NCBI GenBank assembly: GCA_947479905.1
Contig: CANKBJ010000001.1
Coordinates: 87,152-151,151 of the forward strand
From: Bradyrhizobiaceae bacterium
GTDB lineage: Bacteria; Pseudomonadota; Alphaproteobacteria; Rhizobiales; Xanthobacteraceae
Direction of reading: 5' to 3'
DNA length: 64,000 nucleotides
Part shown: positions 34,063 through 43,179 of the stretch, piece after piece
Layout: each line of letters starts with the position of its first letter
Position numbering within the stretch: the first letter of the stretch is position 1
The notes under the pieces: generated by a model
Told to the model about the DNA's origin: nothing
Database searches by the model: none
The model's input: the letters and a program-made list of their open reading frames with translations, nothing else
Position numbers and translations under genes: made by a program

Positions 34063-35442
34063 TCAGGCCTTTCGAGGCTCGGAGCGTATCGCAACCTGCT
34101 TTTCGTTAGCGGTTTGATTGATCGCGTCAAAGGCGGCACCGATGTCGCCGCCTTTGCCGTACTGCCGCAAATTGCGAAACGTCGCTTCGGCTGTACGGCC
34201 GAGCACCGGTTCGGCCAAGCCGAGAAATTTTCGTTCCAGATCGTCCCACTGCATCGGGTTTCCTGGGTTACCGAGTGCCAAGGGCGTTTCGGCGACGATG
34301 CGGCTGCCATCGGTCAGGGACACGGCAATCGAGGCCGCCGTCTTCGACATGTCCGGCACGATATTGAGCGTCACGCGAGCGACAAGATTGCGCAGCACCG
34401 GGTCGTTCAGGCGGTCGCTGGAAAAATCCGGTGCCGCGGCGACATGACCGGCGAGCGCCAGTGCAACGCAATAGGCGGTGCTGAACTTCCCCTGAAGCGG
34501 CGTCTGTGGCGACGGGTTGCCGGCGAGTTGAACGGTCATCGGGTGAACGTTGACCTGAATGGCTTCGATGGTGCGGCTGGCAAGCTGCGCCCGCACCTTG
34601 CGCGCCGAGTCGATGACGGGATGGGTCAGCAGGCACGACGCATAAGGTTTGAAAGTATTTTGCAGGATTTCCCAGTCGCCCGCCGCGAATGTCATCGGAG
34701 CGATGGCGCGCGAGCAATCCTGAATCAGGGCAGGGGACATTCCGGTCGCTGGTTCGAGCAGGTCATGAGCCGCGGTGAAGCCGGCTTTGGCAAGCTGTAC
34801 GGAAAGCACGCCATTGAATGCCGCCTTGCCGGCGTGGAACGGCTTGCTCATCGTGCCGAATGATCCTGTAAGCCCCGAGGCCTGCGTTGCGGCAGCGCCC
34901 AGGGCGTTGGCTGTCTGCCCTGCGTCGAGGCCGTACAGCACGCTCGCGGCTGCGGCGGCGCCGAGGCAGCCGCAAAACCCGGTCGAATGCAGGGCGCGGG
35001 TATTCAACGCATCGCCGAAGCCACCCCTGCCGATCCGTGCGCCGATTTCAAACCCGGTGACGAAGCCGCGCAGCATGGCGGCGGGCTCCGCCTTGGTCGC
35101 CGTGCCGACGGCCAGAGTCGCCGCCCAGGTTGGCCCGCTCAAATGCGCCAGCGAACCGACATGGGTATCGTCGAAATCCAGGCAATGCGCCATCGTGCCA
35201 TTGATCAGGGCAGCGAACGGCTCATCGGTTGGCGATCCAAACAGCACTTGCGCCGAACCGCCACGGCCGCTGGCAACCTTGCGCACGACCTGGGCCGCGC
35301 CCTCGTCGCGGGCGGCAATGGCGACGCCGAACCAGTCGACGAGGCACATGCGGGCGGCATCGAGGACGTCGTCCGGCATCGCCCGCGTCCGCGTCCCGGC
35401 AATATACGCGCTGGCGGCATTCGTATTCGGCGTTTCCGGCAT
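34063..35442 (-). CDS. MmgE/PrpD family protein (end of transporter arm of catabolic island)
   Basis: A 459-residue MmgE/PrpD protein: NGTMAHCLDFDDTHVGSLAH near residue 80 is the strongly conserved active-site segment, followed by GLTGSFGTMSKPFHAGKAAF and TFKPYASCLLTHPVID. These agree with the catalytically competent branch more closely than the 6.2-kb copy does. It is the last gene of the minus-strand arm, 15 bp after the CoA-transferase; GGGAG precedes the ATG. It may dehydrate, isomerise or decarboxylate a di- or tricarboxylate intermediate. Substrate unknown. Confidence 0.88.
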   Translation of the reverse strand: MPETPNTNAASAYIAGTRTRAMPDDVLDAARMCLVDWFGVAIAARDEGAAQVVRKVASGRGGSAQVLFGSPTDEPFAALINGTMAHCLDFDDTHVGSLAHLSGPTWAATLAVGTATKAEPAAMLRGFVTGFEIGARIGRGGFGDALNTRALHSTGFCGCLGAAAAASVLYGLDAGQTANALGAAATQASGLTGSFGTMSKPFHAGKAAFNGVLSVQLAKAGFTAAHDLLEPATGMSPALIQDCSRAIAPMTFAAGDWEILQNTFKPYASCLLTHPVIDSARKVRAQLASRTIEAIQVNVHPMTVQLAGNPSPQTPLQGKFSTAYCVALALAGHVAAAPDFSSDRLNDPVLRNLVARVTLNIVPDMSKTAASIAVSLTDGSRIVAETPLALGNPGNPMQWDDLERKFLGLAEPVLGRTAEATFRNLRQYGKGGDIGAAFDAINQTANEKQVAIRSEPRKA

Positions 35443-35457
35443 ATTCGGCTCCCGTTG

Positions 35458-36681
35458 TCAGCTGCCGACGATATTGTTGCGTCGAAGCTGCGTTCGTTCG
35501 GCTTCATTGTAGCCGAGGCTTTCGAGAATGGCGTCGTTGTCCGCGCCCAGGGCCGGCGCGCCACGGCGCCTCGCGTCCACAAGGCCGCTGACGGCCAGCG
35601 GATTGGCGATCTGCGGGATACGTCCTTCGACCGGATGTTCGATCCATTCGATCAACCCGCGGTCGCGCACATGCGGGTCCTGCAAAGCCTCGTCCGGATC
35701 GTTGACCGGAGAGATCGGAATATCGGCCGAAAGCATCTTCTCGATCAGTTGATGGCGCGGCATCGACGAGCAGTAGTCCTGGATCGCCTTGCGATAAATC
35801 GCGGAGCGTTCGCCGTGGCTGGTATGGCGGTCGCTTGGCGATTCATTCTCCGACACCAGATCCGGCCTCTGGATGAGATGACAGAACGACTTCCAGATGC
35901 CGGCTTCAAGCAGCGACACCGCGATGGCGCGACCGTCCTGCGCGGTATAGATCGAATAGCGCGGATTGGCGCCCCAGACCTCCATTGCCTGAGCCCCGCG
36001 GTTACCCGCGATATGCGCCATGCCGGACGTCAGGACGATGTTGCACATGCTGAACAGGCTGTCGAACATCGACGTGTCGATATAGCAGCCGACGCCGCTG
36101 TCGCGCCGACGGTACAGAGCGGCGAGTACGCCGATCGTGGCATAGGCGGCGGCGGCATAGTCGCCAGCCTGAAAGCCGGGAACGGTGGCCGGGCCATTGG
36201 ACGCCGCCGCGCCGATGAGCCCGGTCGCGGCCTGCACCACAAGGTCATGCCCGGGGATACCCGCATAAAGACCGGTCTGTCCAAAGCCGGTTATCGAACA
36301 ATACACGATGTCGGGTTTGAACGTCTTGGCGGTGTCGTAGTCGATCTTCAGCTTGGCGGGCACGCCGCGTCGGAACGATTCCACCACGACATCGGCCTGT
36401 GCCAGCAGACGATGCGCGATCTCTCGGCCATCCGGCTTCGCCAGATCGAGCGACAGGCTCGATTTATTGCGATTGACGCTGTTGAAGTAAACGCTGCTGT
36501 CGCGGTAGCTCGGCGGATTGTGCCGGCTCAGGTCGCCATTTCCGGGCTGCTCGATCTTGATCACGTCGGCGCCGAGATCGCCCAGCATCTGGGTGCACCA
36601 AGGGCCTGGCAGCAGACGGCTGAAGTCGAGCACGCGCAGCCCCGCGAGGGGCAGGCGCGTGTCCTTGCTATGAGACGGCAT
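35458..36681 (-). CDS. CaiB/BaiF family CoA-transferase (single domain, catalytic Asp present)
   Basis: A 407-residue class III CoA-transferase starting at 36681 (MPSHSKDTRL); the longer open frame upstream overlaps the crotonase gene. N-terminal RVLDFSRLLPGPWCTQMLGD, LGADVIKIE and the Asp174 in GFQAGDYAAAAYATIG fit an active enzyme that moves CoA between acyl-CoA and a free carboxylate. It lies between the crotonase and MmgE/PrpD genes of the transporter arm, so it could activate the imported acid. Confidence 0.9.
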   Translation of the reverse strand: MPSHSKDTRLPLAGLRVLDFSRLLPGPWCTQMLGDLGADVIKIEQPGNGDLSRHNPPSYRDSSVYFNSVNRNKSSLSLDLAKPDGREIAHRLLAQADVVVESFRRGVPAKLKIDYDTAKTFKPDIVYCSITGFGQTGLYAGIPGHDLVVQAATGLIGAAASNGPATVPGFQAGDYAAAAYATIGVLAALYRRRDSGVGCYIDTSMFDSLFSMCNIVLTSGMAHIAGNRGAQAMEVWGANPRYSIYTAQDGRAIAVSLLEAGIWKSFCHLIQRPDLVSENESPSDRHTSHGERSAIYRKAIQDYCSSMPRHQLIEKMLSADIPISPVNDPDEALQDPHVRDRGLIEWIEHPVEGRIPQIANPLAVSGLVDARRRGAPALGADNDAILESLGYNEAERTQLRRNNIVGS

Positions 36682-36703
36682 CGTGATACTCGCTTTTCTT
36701 CTT

Positions 36704-37519
36704 CTACTTGCCCGTGAACTTCGCCGGTCGCTTCTCCAGGAATGCGGAAATGCCTTCCTTGCGGTCCTGCGAGCCATAGATCGTGGTGACGAGGAACGCC
36801 TCGAACTCCAGCGAGGAGGCTAGATCCATCTGGAGGCCGCGATAAACGACGCGCTTGATGAAGGCGAGGCTCAGCGGTGCCCGGTTCTCGTAGACCTTGA
36901 TCATCTTCTTGGCTTCTTCGACCGCCGTGCCCTTGGCGACCTTGCGATTGACCAAGCCGATGCGGTGCGCCTCTGTCGCATCGATCGGATCGGCCGCGAA
37001 CATAATCTCGATGGCCTTGGACGGGCCGACGAGGCGCGCCAGACGCTGCGTGCCGCCGGCGCCGGCGACGGTGCCGATCTTCGAACTGGTGATCGCGAAG
37101 GTCGCATCCTCGGCGGCGATGCGAATGTCGCAGGCCATGGCGAATTCGCAGCCGCCGGTCATGCAGAATCCTTCGATTGCCGCAAAAACCGGCTTGGTCA
37201 GGTTTTCGTAGACGTCGCACAGCCTGTGCCAGCGCTTGAAGTAGGCGAGGCCGTCGGCGGCGCCGCTGATGGCGAGTGCGTCATTGAGGTCGGCGCCGGC
37301 GGAGAAATAATCCATGCCGCCAGTCAGGATGACACCACGCACCTCGGGAATGGCATCGGCGGTCTGCGCTGCATCGATAAGCTCGTCCATGGTGGCGACG
37401 CTGATCGCGTTGCGCCGTTCGGGACGGTTGAAGGTGATGATGAAGGCAGAGCCGTCCTGGCTCGTCTTTATGTACTTGTAGGCCACGTTGCAGGTTCCTT
37501 TCGTAACGTCGGTCTTCAT
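36704..37519 (-). CDS. Enoyl-CoA hydratase/isomerase family protein (second Glu missing)
   Basis: A 271-residue crotonase. The oxyanion elements are present (GGMDYFSAGADLNDA, CMTGGCEFAMACDIR, where the Glu equals hydratase Glu144), but the segment FAITSSKIGTVAGAGGTQ has Ser where hydratases have the second catalytic Glu164. That points to an isomerase, hydrolase or decarboxylase rather than a standard hydratase. Its ATG overlaps the hydrolase gene stop (ATGA); a GTG at 37486, with AAAGGA 9 nt before it, is an alternative start fitting family length. Confidence 0.88.
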   Translation of the reverse strand: MKTDVTKGTCNVAYKYIKTSQDGSAFIITFNRPERRNAISVATMDELIDAAQTADAIPEVRGVILTGGMDYFSAGADLNDALAISGAADGLAYFKRWHRLCDVYENLTKPVFAAIEGFCMTGGCEFAMACDIRIAAEDATFAITSSKIGTVAGAGGTQRLARLVGPSKAIEIMFAADPIDATEAHRIGLVNRKVAKGTAVEEAKKMIKVYENRAPLSLAFIKRVVYRGLQMDLASSLEFEAFLVTTIYGSQDRKEGISAFLEKRPAKFTGK

Positions 37520-38325
37520 TTATCTTTCAAAAAGCGCAGCAACAGCTCGTTGACCGTGTCGGCGGATTCATACTGAACCCAGTGGCCGGCGCCCGCTACC
37601 AGTCTGATTTCAACATCCGGCCGCACGGCTCTGCATTCGGCCGCGCGTGCCTCGGGTGAAGGATAGGCGACGGTATCGTTCGCCCCCCAGATCATCAGGA
37701 GAGGGCACGACACGGCGCCGAGATCCTTGAGGATCGTCGGTCGCAGACTGACCTTGAGGCTGTTGAAACGGCTGCCCGCAATATTACGGCATTGAATGTC
37801 GATCGTGCGCTCGTCGATGCTGTCGGGATTGTGCAGCATCATGGCCAAGAGATTGTGCCGGATAACAGCGCGGTAGCGGGGATCGGTCTCGATGGCGGTG
37901 GGCGGCGACTTCAGGTCGAGCACGCGCCCCGTGGCTTCGCCAAATCCGCCCGGACCAAGAAGCGCCAGCTTGGTGCAGCACGCGCCGAGCCTGCGGGCTA
38001 GATCGGCGGCCACGGCGCCACCGAACGAGAAGCCGATGACGGCGGTCGGCCGGTCACCGATCAATATGCCGATGCCGGCCGCAACCAGCGCCAGATAGTC
38101 GTCCGGGTCGATGTCGCGGGCAACGTCCGGCGCGTCGCCGAATCCGGGCAGGTCGAGCGCGATGACGCGATAATGCCGAGAAAGCGCCTCGATATTGCGC
38201 ACCCAATGGCTATGCGACCCGCGGCCGCCGTGAATCAACACGACATTGTCGCCGGAGCCGGATACATGCGCCGCGAGGGACATTCCAGCCGGAGTATTTG
38301 CACTCATGGAGACAGTCGCGTTCAT
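37516..38325 (-). CDS. Alpha/beta-hydrolase (meta-cleavage-hydrolase-like)
   Basis: A 269-residue alpha/beta-hydrolase: oxyanion segment VVLIHGGRGSHSHWVRNIEAL, nucleophile elbow VIGFSFGGAVAADLA (Ser near residue 118), acid region LMIWGANDTVAYPS and His in VAGAGHWVQYESAD. The HGGRGSHSHW opening and motif spacing resemble C-C bond hydrolases of meta-cleavage pathways, though simple esterases share them. Coupled by 4-base overlaps to the LivG-like gene before it and the crotonase after it. Confidence 0.85.
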   Translation of the reverse strand: MNATVSMSANTPAGMSLAAHVSGSGDNVVLIHGGRGSHSHWVRNIEALSRHYRVIALDLPGFGDAPDVARDIDPDDYLALVAAGIGILIGDRPTAVIGFSFGGAVAADLARRLGACCTKLALLGPGGFGEATGRVLDLKSPPTAIETDPRYRAVIRHNLLAMMLHNPDSIDERTIDIQCRNIAGSRFNSLKVSLRPTILKDLGAVSCPLLMIWGANDTVAYPSPEARAAECRAVRPDVEIRLVAGAGHWVQYESADTVNELLLRFLKDK

Positions 38326-39059
38326 GCTTCGGCGTCGAGCGCCTCTAGCGGCTTGCCAAGATATGACTCGATCACCTCCGGATGGGCGATGACGTCGTCC
38401 GGCTTACCCTGGAACAGTTCCTGGCCAAAATTCAGCACGAAGACATGTTGCGCCAGAGCGATGATGACGTGCACCAGATGTTCGATCATCAGGATGGTCA
38501 CACCATTGGCATGGATACGCTTGAGCAGTTCCATCAACTCGTCGATGTCGCTCTGCGGCGAGCCGGCCATGACCTCGTCGAGCAGCAGAAGCCGCGGCTT
38601 CGTCGCCAAAGCGCGGGCCAGCTCGAGTTTCTTCTTTGCGCCAAGGGTGAGCGCGCCGGCCATGACATCCGCCTGGTGGGCGATGTCGACCATTTCAAGA
38701 GCTTCCATGGCGCGGTCACGGGCCTTGCGAATGGTCATACCGTCGCGAGAGAACAGCGCGCCGGTCATCGCGTTGTCGAGGACGCTCATTTCGGGGAACG
38801 GCTGCACAACCTGAAAGGTGCGGGCTATGCCGAGCCGGCAGATTTCATAGGGACGTTTACCGTCAATGCGCTCGCCTTCGAAAAATATCTTGCCCTGGCT
38901 CGGCCGGTAGTAGCCGGTGATCAGGTTCAGCAAGGTGGTCTTGCCGGCGCCGTTCGGGCCGATGACGCCGAGGAACTGGTCTTTCTTCACCGATACTGTC
39001 AGGTCGTTGATCGCTAGCAGGCCGCCGAAGCGCTTGGACAGGTTCTGAATATCGAGCAT
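38322..39059 (-). CDS. Liv-type ABC transporter ATPase, LivG-like (second transporter)
   Basis: A 245-residue ABC ATPase: Walker A GPNGAGKTTLLNLI, LivG segment GIARTFQVVQPFPEMSVLDN, LTLGAKKKLELARALA in place of LSGGQ, Walker B LLLLDEVMAGSPQ. The LTLG...ELARAL form is typical of LivG proteins that serve aromatic or organic acids. Fourth transporter component of the minus arm of the island, 15 bp behind the LivF-like gene. Confidence 0.9.
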   Translation of the reverse strand: MLDIQNLSKRFGGLLAINDLTVSVKKDQFLGVIGPNGAGKTTLLNLITGYYRPSQGKIFFEGERIDGKRPYEICRLGIARTFQVVQPFPEMSVLDNAMTGALFSRDGMTIRKARDRAMEALEMVDIAHQADVMAGALTLGAKKKLELARALATKPRLLLLDEVMAGSPQSDIDELMELLKRIHANGVTILMIEHLVHVIIALAQHVFVLNFGQELFQGKPDDVIAHPEVIESYLGKPLEALDAEA

Positions 39060-39074
39060 CGCGTTCCTCGGCCT

Positions 39075-39809
39075 TTATGCGTTGCTACTGGGATTGTGCG
39101 AGCCCAGGAAGGAACTCTGAAGAGCGCCGGACTTCGTCAGTTCGGCAATCGAGCCGCTGGCGGTGACGCGGCCCATGGCTATGGCATAGCCGCGCTTGGC
39201 GACTGCAAAGGCCGCCTGCGCATTCTGCTCGACCAGTAGAATGCTGATGCCGCTCTTGGCCACTTGTGCGATGGCGCCGAACAGGACCTGCACCATCTTG
39301 GGCGACAGACCGAGCGACGGCTCGTCAAGCAGCAGCATGCGCGGCTTGCTCATCAGCGACCGGCCGACGGCCAGCATCTGCTGTTCGCCGCCCGACATCA
39401 GGCCGGCCTTCTGCATGCGGCGTTCGGCCAGCTTCGGGAAGAGGGTGTAGACGCTTTCCAGCGACGCCTTGCGAGACGGCCGCGAGCGCGGGCAGAAGGA
39501 GCCCAGGAACAGATTTTCTTCCACTGAGATATTCGGGAAAACCTGCCGGCCTTCCGGGCAAAGCGCGATGCCGAGATCGACCCGTTTGTGCGGCTCGACG
39601 GCGAGAAGGTCCTGATCGGCGAACGTGATCTTGCCGTCGAACGGCCGGATCAATCCCGTGACCGCGCGCATCGTCGTGGTCTTGCCGGAGCCGTTGGCGC
39701 CGAGAAGGGCAACGACTTCGCCTTCGTTGACGGTCAGGCTGACGTCTTCCAGAACGACAGAGTCGTCGTAACCGGCGCGCAGACCTTCCAGACTGAGCAG
39801 AGGCTTCAT
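39075..39809 (-). CDS. Liv-type ABC transporter ATPase, LivF-like (second transporter)
   Basis: A 244-residue ABC ATPase starting at 39809 (MKPLLSLEGL): Walker A GANGSGKTTTMRAV, signature MSGGEQQMLAVGRSLM, Walker B MLLLDEPSLGLSP, VEQNAQAAFAVAKRGYAI. It overlaps the LivM-like gene by four bases. It differs enough from the LivF at 11.1 kb to exclude a recent duplication of the transporter. Works with the LivG-like ATPase on import. Confidence 0.9.
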   Translation of the reverse strand: MKPLLSLEGLRAGYDDSVVLEDVSLTVNEGEVVALLGANGSGKTTTMRAVTGLIRPFDGKITFADQDLLAVEPHKRVDLGIALCPEGRQVFPNISVEENLFLGSFCPRSRPSRKASLESVYTLFPKLAERRMQKAGLMSGGEQQMLAVGRSLMSKPRMLLLDEPSLGLSPKMVQVLFGAIAQVAKSGISILLVEQNAQAAFAVAKRGYAIAMGRVTASGSIAELTKSGALQSSFLGSHNPSSNA

Positions 39810-40771
39810 GGCGTGGCCGCCTTCGTCGCTGACGGAGCGGTGGGGGTGGTTTGGCGTTTGCGTTGCGACCAGGTCAGCCACGTGCCGTAGATTCCTTTCG
39901 GCATACACAGAATGGAGAACACCAGGATCACGCCATAGACGAGCAAGCTGAAGCCTTGCTCGCCGACCATGACGCGCGTAACTTCCGAAAGACCGATAGT
40001 GGCGAATGCCCCGATAATAGGGCCTGCAAGCGTATGAATGCCGCCGAGGATCGGAGCGATCTGCGCCAGGATGGTCACGTGGAGATCGAAGCCGATGGCG
40101 GGATCGAGAAAGCCGCTGTACCAGATGTTCACGCCGCCCGCGAGCGATGCCATCGCGCCGGACAGGCTCAGGACGGCGATACGGAAACGCAGCGGATTGA
40201 TGCCAAGCATCTCCGCCGCGTTCTCATTGTTGCGCATCGCGCGGCAGGCGTAGTGAAACGGCGTCAGCGAAATCCAGTAGGCAATGATTGCGCACCCAAC
40301 CGCGCACGCCGCCGTAACCATGGCCACGGTCTGCGTGCTCGGCCGCAGGGCTTGATCGATGAAGACGCCGGCGCCGCCGCCGGTGAATTCCGGCGTCATC
40401 ACGGCGATGACGCGCAGACCTTCCGAGAGCGCCAGCATGGCGATCGCAAAAAATATGCCTCGTAGCCGGCCGGTGATCACCGCAATGGCCGCGGCCGAAA
40501 TCGCGCCGATCAGCATTGCCGGGATGAGCGACGCGAAGAACGGCCAGCCGAGGCGATTAGCGACCAGCAGGGCCGCATAGCTGCCCAGGCCCCAGAAGGC
40601 GGAGTGGCCGAGAGAGATCAGGCCGGCGTTGGCGGCGAGGTTCCAGCTAATCGCCAGGATCATAAGGCTGCCGACGCGTAGGATCAGGTTGTTCATGACC
40701 GGCGGCGCCACAAGGGGCAATAGGATCGCCGCAATCGCCAGCAGGGCGTAGATGACGAAACGCGCTTGCAT
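39806..40771 (-). CDS. Liv-type ABC transporter permease, LivM-like (second transporter)
   Basis: A 321-residue permease starting at 40771 (MQARFVIYALLA), where ATG and the TGA of the LivH-like gene share one base. Segments AGLISLGHSAFWGLGSYAAL and CRAMRNNENAAEMLGINPLRFR are LivM hallmarks. About nine membrane segments are seen. The C-terminus is a short Lys/Thr/Ala-rich tail. Confidence 0.9.
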   Translation of the reverse strand: MQARFVIYALLAIAAILLPLVAPPVMNNLILRVGSLMILAISWNLAANAGLISLGHSAFWGLGSYAALLVANRLGWPFFASLIPAMLIGAISAAAIAVITGRLRGIFFAIAMLALSEGLRVIAVMTPEFTGGGAGVFIDQALRPSTQTVAMVTAACAVGCAIIAYWISLTPFHYACRAMRNNENAAEMLGINPLRFRIAVLSLSGAMASLAGGVNIWYSGFLDPAIGFDLHVTILAQIAPILGGIHTLAGPIIGAFATIGLSEVTRVMVGEQGFSLLVYGVILVFSILCMPKGIYGTWLTWSQRKRQTTPTAPSATKAATP

Positions 40772-41649
40772 CAGTGCACCGCCACCGCTTGTCCAAGAAT
40801 GCCCTTTGGGCGGATGATAAGAACGCAGAGGAGAACGACGAAGGACACGCCTTCCGCCCAACCGCTGCCGTCGGGAACGTAATAGCTCACCCAGGTTTCG
40901 GCGAAAGCGAGCGCGAAGGCGCCGAGAATGGTGCCAGGAACGCTGCCAAGGCCGCCCAGCACGACAATCGCAAATGCCTTCACCAGCATATGGAAGCCCA
41001 TGAACGGTGTGACGGTGAGCAAGAATGCACTGATTGCGCCAGTCGCCGAGCCGAGCGCGGCGTTAATCCCGAAGGAGATCATGTACATACGCGACACGTT
41101 GATACCCATCAAAGTCGCTGCCTGACCGTTTTCGGCGACGGCGCGTGTCGCCCGTCCGAGTTCGCTGAAGTGCAACCAGCAGAACAGGGCGACAATGAGA
41201 ATGGCGGCGGTGACAAAGGCGATCACGCGGCCGTGCGGGACAAGCAACGTGTCGAATTCGAAGGCAGTCAGCGCGTAGGGCGTCGAGACGGAGCGCGCAT
41301 CGCCGGTCCACAGGATGGCGGCGACGTTCTGCAAAACGAGTCCAATGCCGAAAAGCAGCAGAATCTGGTTGATGTGCGGCGCATCGAGCACTTTCTCAAT
41401 GAGCCCCTTGAAGAGCAGCGCCGAAGCGGCGGCCACGAGGACAGCAACGACCGGCAGCGACAGCAGCGGATCGACCCCCAACAGTATAGAAGCGAAGTAT
41501 GCGCCATAGGCGCCGAACATGATCATCTCGCCATGCGCGAAATTGATGATGCGTGTGACGCCGAAGCCAAGTGAAAGGCCGATCGCCATGAGGCTGTAAA
41601 GCCCACCGAGCAAAATCGCGTCGACGAGGCATTGCAATAGGAGAGACAT
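40771..41649 (-). CDS. Liv-type ABC transporter permease, LivH-like (second transporter)
   Basis: A 292-residue permease starting at 41649 (MSLLLQCLVDAILLGGLY). INFAHGEMIMFGAYGAYFAS near residue 40 and the loop GRATRAVAENGQAATLMGIN are typical of LivH. Eight or so membrane segments. Follows the binding-protein gene after 80 bp. Confidence 0.9.
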   Translation of the reverse strand: MSLLLQCLVDAILLGGLYSLMAIGLSLGFGVTRIINFAHGEMIMFGAYGAYFASILLGVDPLLSLPVVAVLVAAASALLFKGLIEKVLDAPHINQILLLFGIGLVLQNVAAILWTGDARSVSTPYALTAFEFDTLLVPHGRVIAFVTAAILIVALFCWLHFSELGRATRAVAENGQAATLMGINVSRMYMISFGINAALGSATGAISAFLLTVTPFMGFHMLVKAFAIVVLGGLGSVPGTILGAFALAFAETWVSYYVPDGSGWAEGVSFVVLLCVLIIRPKGILGQAVAVH

Positions 41650-41729
41650 GGAACATCGGCTCCGCGAAGGCAATTATTCAATAAGTGCCGGCCCGCAACG
41701 AACGTGTGTCGCGGGCCGGGAAGACGCTG

Positions 41730-42938
41730 TTATTTCTTGAGCTGCAGCTTGCCGTCAGCCGCATCCGGCGGATAAAGCACGACGAACTTCTCGCCGACGC
41801 GCTGGAACACGACCATGTCGTTGAACGCCTGATGCAGGGCGCCGCCCGGCGTCGGCGCGAAATTGGAGCTGCCCAGCATGGTTTGGATGTCGAGCTTCGT
41901 GAATTCCTTGGCCACCTTCTCCTTGTCGGTGCTGCCGGCGCGTTCGATGGCGACGAGCAGCATCATCATGGAAGTGTAGTTGGTGACATCAAGAAACTCG
42001 GGTTCGCGATTGTAGCGCTTCTTGAAGTCCACTTCCCAGTCGGTCAGGGAGGGAAACAGCTTCGCCAGCTTTGGATCGGCCGCGCGCTTCATGCCCGGCA
42101 GATAAGTGGTGACGCCGATCCAGCCATCTGCGGCTTCGCCGGTGGCTTGCGACCATTCCTGAAGTTGCGGATAGGCCGTGCCGACGAGAACCGGAATATT
42201 CAGTTTTGCAACGTGAATCTGCTTGGCGAGCTGAATGCCGTCGGTGGTCTGAACGATGCCGACAAGAACGTCGGGACGTGTCTGCCGGATGCGCTGCAGA
42301 ACCGGATTGAGATCGGCTGAGCCCTCGCGAACCAGTTCGGTCGCGACGATGGTGAAGCCGTTCTTGGTGTAGAACTCCTTGGCCCACGGCAGCTGTTCGC
42401 GGCCATAGGCGCCGTCCGAATAAACGATCGCGACCTTCTTGCCTTTTCCCATCGCATCGGCCAGCGATTTCGCGGCCCCTTCATGATACTGATAGGCCCA
42501 AGGATAGGTGTGGAAGAAAAGCGGTTCACCCTTCATTGCATCTTCGAGCTGCGTCGAAGACGAGCCAGGCACGATCCACAGCGGCTTGGTTTGGCGCCAT
42601 GCCGGAACGGACGCCGCGACGATGCCAGACGCGATCGGGCCGATGACGAAATCGACCTTCTCCTGCTGCGTGAGTTCGGTGAATGCTGTCACCGCGGCTT
42701 GGTTGTTGCTCTGAACGTCGCGATAGAGAACTTCGATCTTCTTGTTGCCGATCTTGCCGCCGTAGATATCCACGGCCATTTCGACGCCGCGCTTTCCTTG
42801 CGCGCCGTAGGCAACGAAGCGTCCGCTCAATTCAAACGGCGCGCCAATTCGAATCGTGTCTTGCGCATAGGCGTGTGTCGAGGCGAGTGCGCCAACGAGT
42901 ACGGCCATGCGTCCCAGGTTTTCCATTAGTGAAGTCAT
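41730..42938 (-). CDS. Liv-type ABC transporter substrate-binding protein (second transporter)
   Basis: A 402-residue periplasmic protein with a signal peptide to about residue 25 (ASTHAYA-QDT). The mature start IRIGAPFELSGRFVAYGAQG and the VDFVIGPIASGIVAASVPAW stretch fit the ANF-receptor type I binding fold. The subgroup resembles binding proteins found near aromatic and alicyclic acid catabolic genes more than true LivK. It heads the minus arm (binding protein, LivH, LivM, LivF, LivG, hydrolase, crotonase, CoA-transferase, MmgE/PrpD) and is divergent from the plus arm. Confidence 0.9.
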   Translation of the reverse strand: MTSLMENLGRMAVLVGALASTHAYAQDTIRIGAPFELSGRFVAYGAQGKRGVEMAVDIYGGKIGNKKIEVLYRDVQSNNQAAVTAFTELTQQEKVDFVIGPIASGIVAASVPAWRQTKPLWIVPGSSSTQLEDAMKGEPLFFHTYPWAYQYHEGAAKSLADAMGKGKKVAIVYSDGAYGREQLPWAKEFYTKNGFTIVATELVREGSADLNPVLQRIRQTRPDVLVGIVQTTDGIQLAKQIHVAKLNIPVLVGTAYPQLQEWSQATGEAADGWIGVTTYLPGMKRAADPKLAKLFPSLTDWEVDFKKRYNREPEFLDVTNYTSMMMLLVAIERAGSTDKEKVAKEFTKLDIQTMLGSSNFAPTPGGALHQAFNDMVVFQRVGEKFVVLYPPDAADGKLQLKK

Positions 42939-42999
42939 GTCTCTCGCTTCCTCCGCGTCTGTTGCTGCTCCCGTTTCTGACGCCGGATAGCAGCAAGCG

Positions 43000-43043
43000 T
43001 TGACAAACCGTCGATGCCAATTCTATGGTGTGGAACACGTTCC
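43000..43043 (+). promoter_or_regulatory. Promoter of the catabolic plus arm with IclR-type palindrome
   Basis: TTGACA (43000-43005), 18-nt spacer and TATGGT (43024-43029) face the MenB/BadI-like gene. GGAAC-AC-GTTCC (43032-43043) follows at the expected transcription start. The TGGAAC...GTTCC form resembles the TGGAAA-N3-TTTCCA box of E. coli IclR, and an IclR-family regulator is encoded inside this operon. On the opposite strand the palindrome lies just upstream of a TAGAAT that could serve the minus arm, so one site might govern both arms. Assignment is by pattern and context. Confidence 0.6.
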
Positions 43044-43179
43044 GTCTAGTGGACTGGATGCCACAGGCAATAAAACAATGGTTGAGATCGTCTAGCCGCA
43101 CCAAAGACTTCTCGTCACGGTGCGATAACCGCCGGTCATGGCTCTTCGGAGCGACCGCCATCTCGAGTGAGTATTTGGA

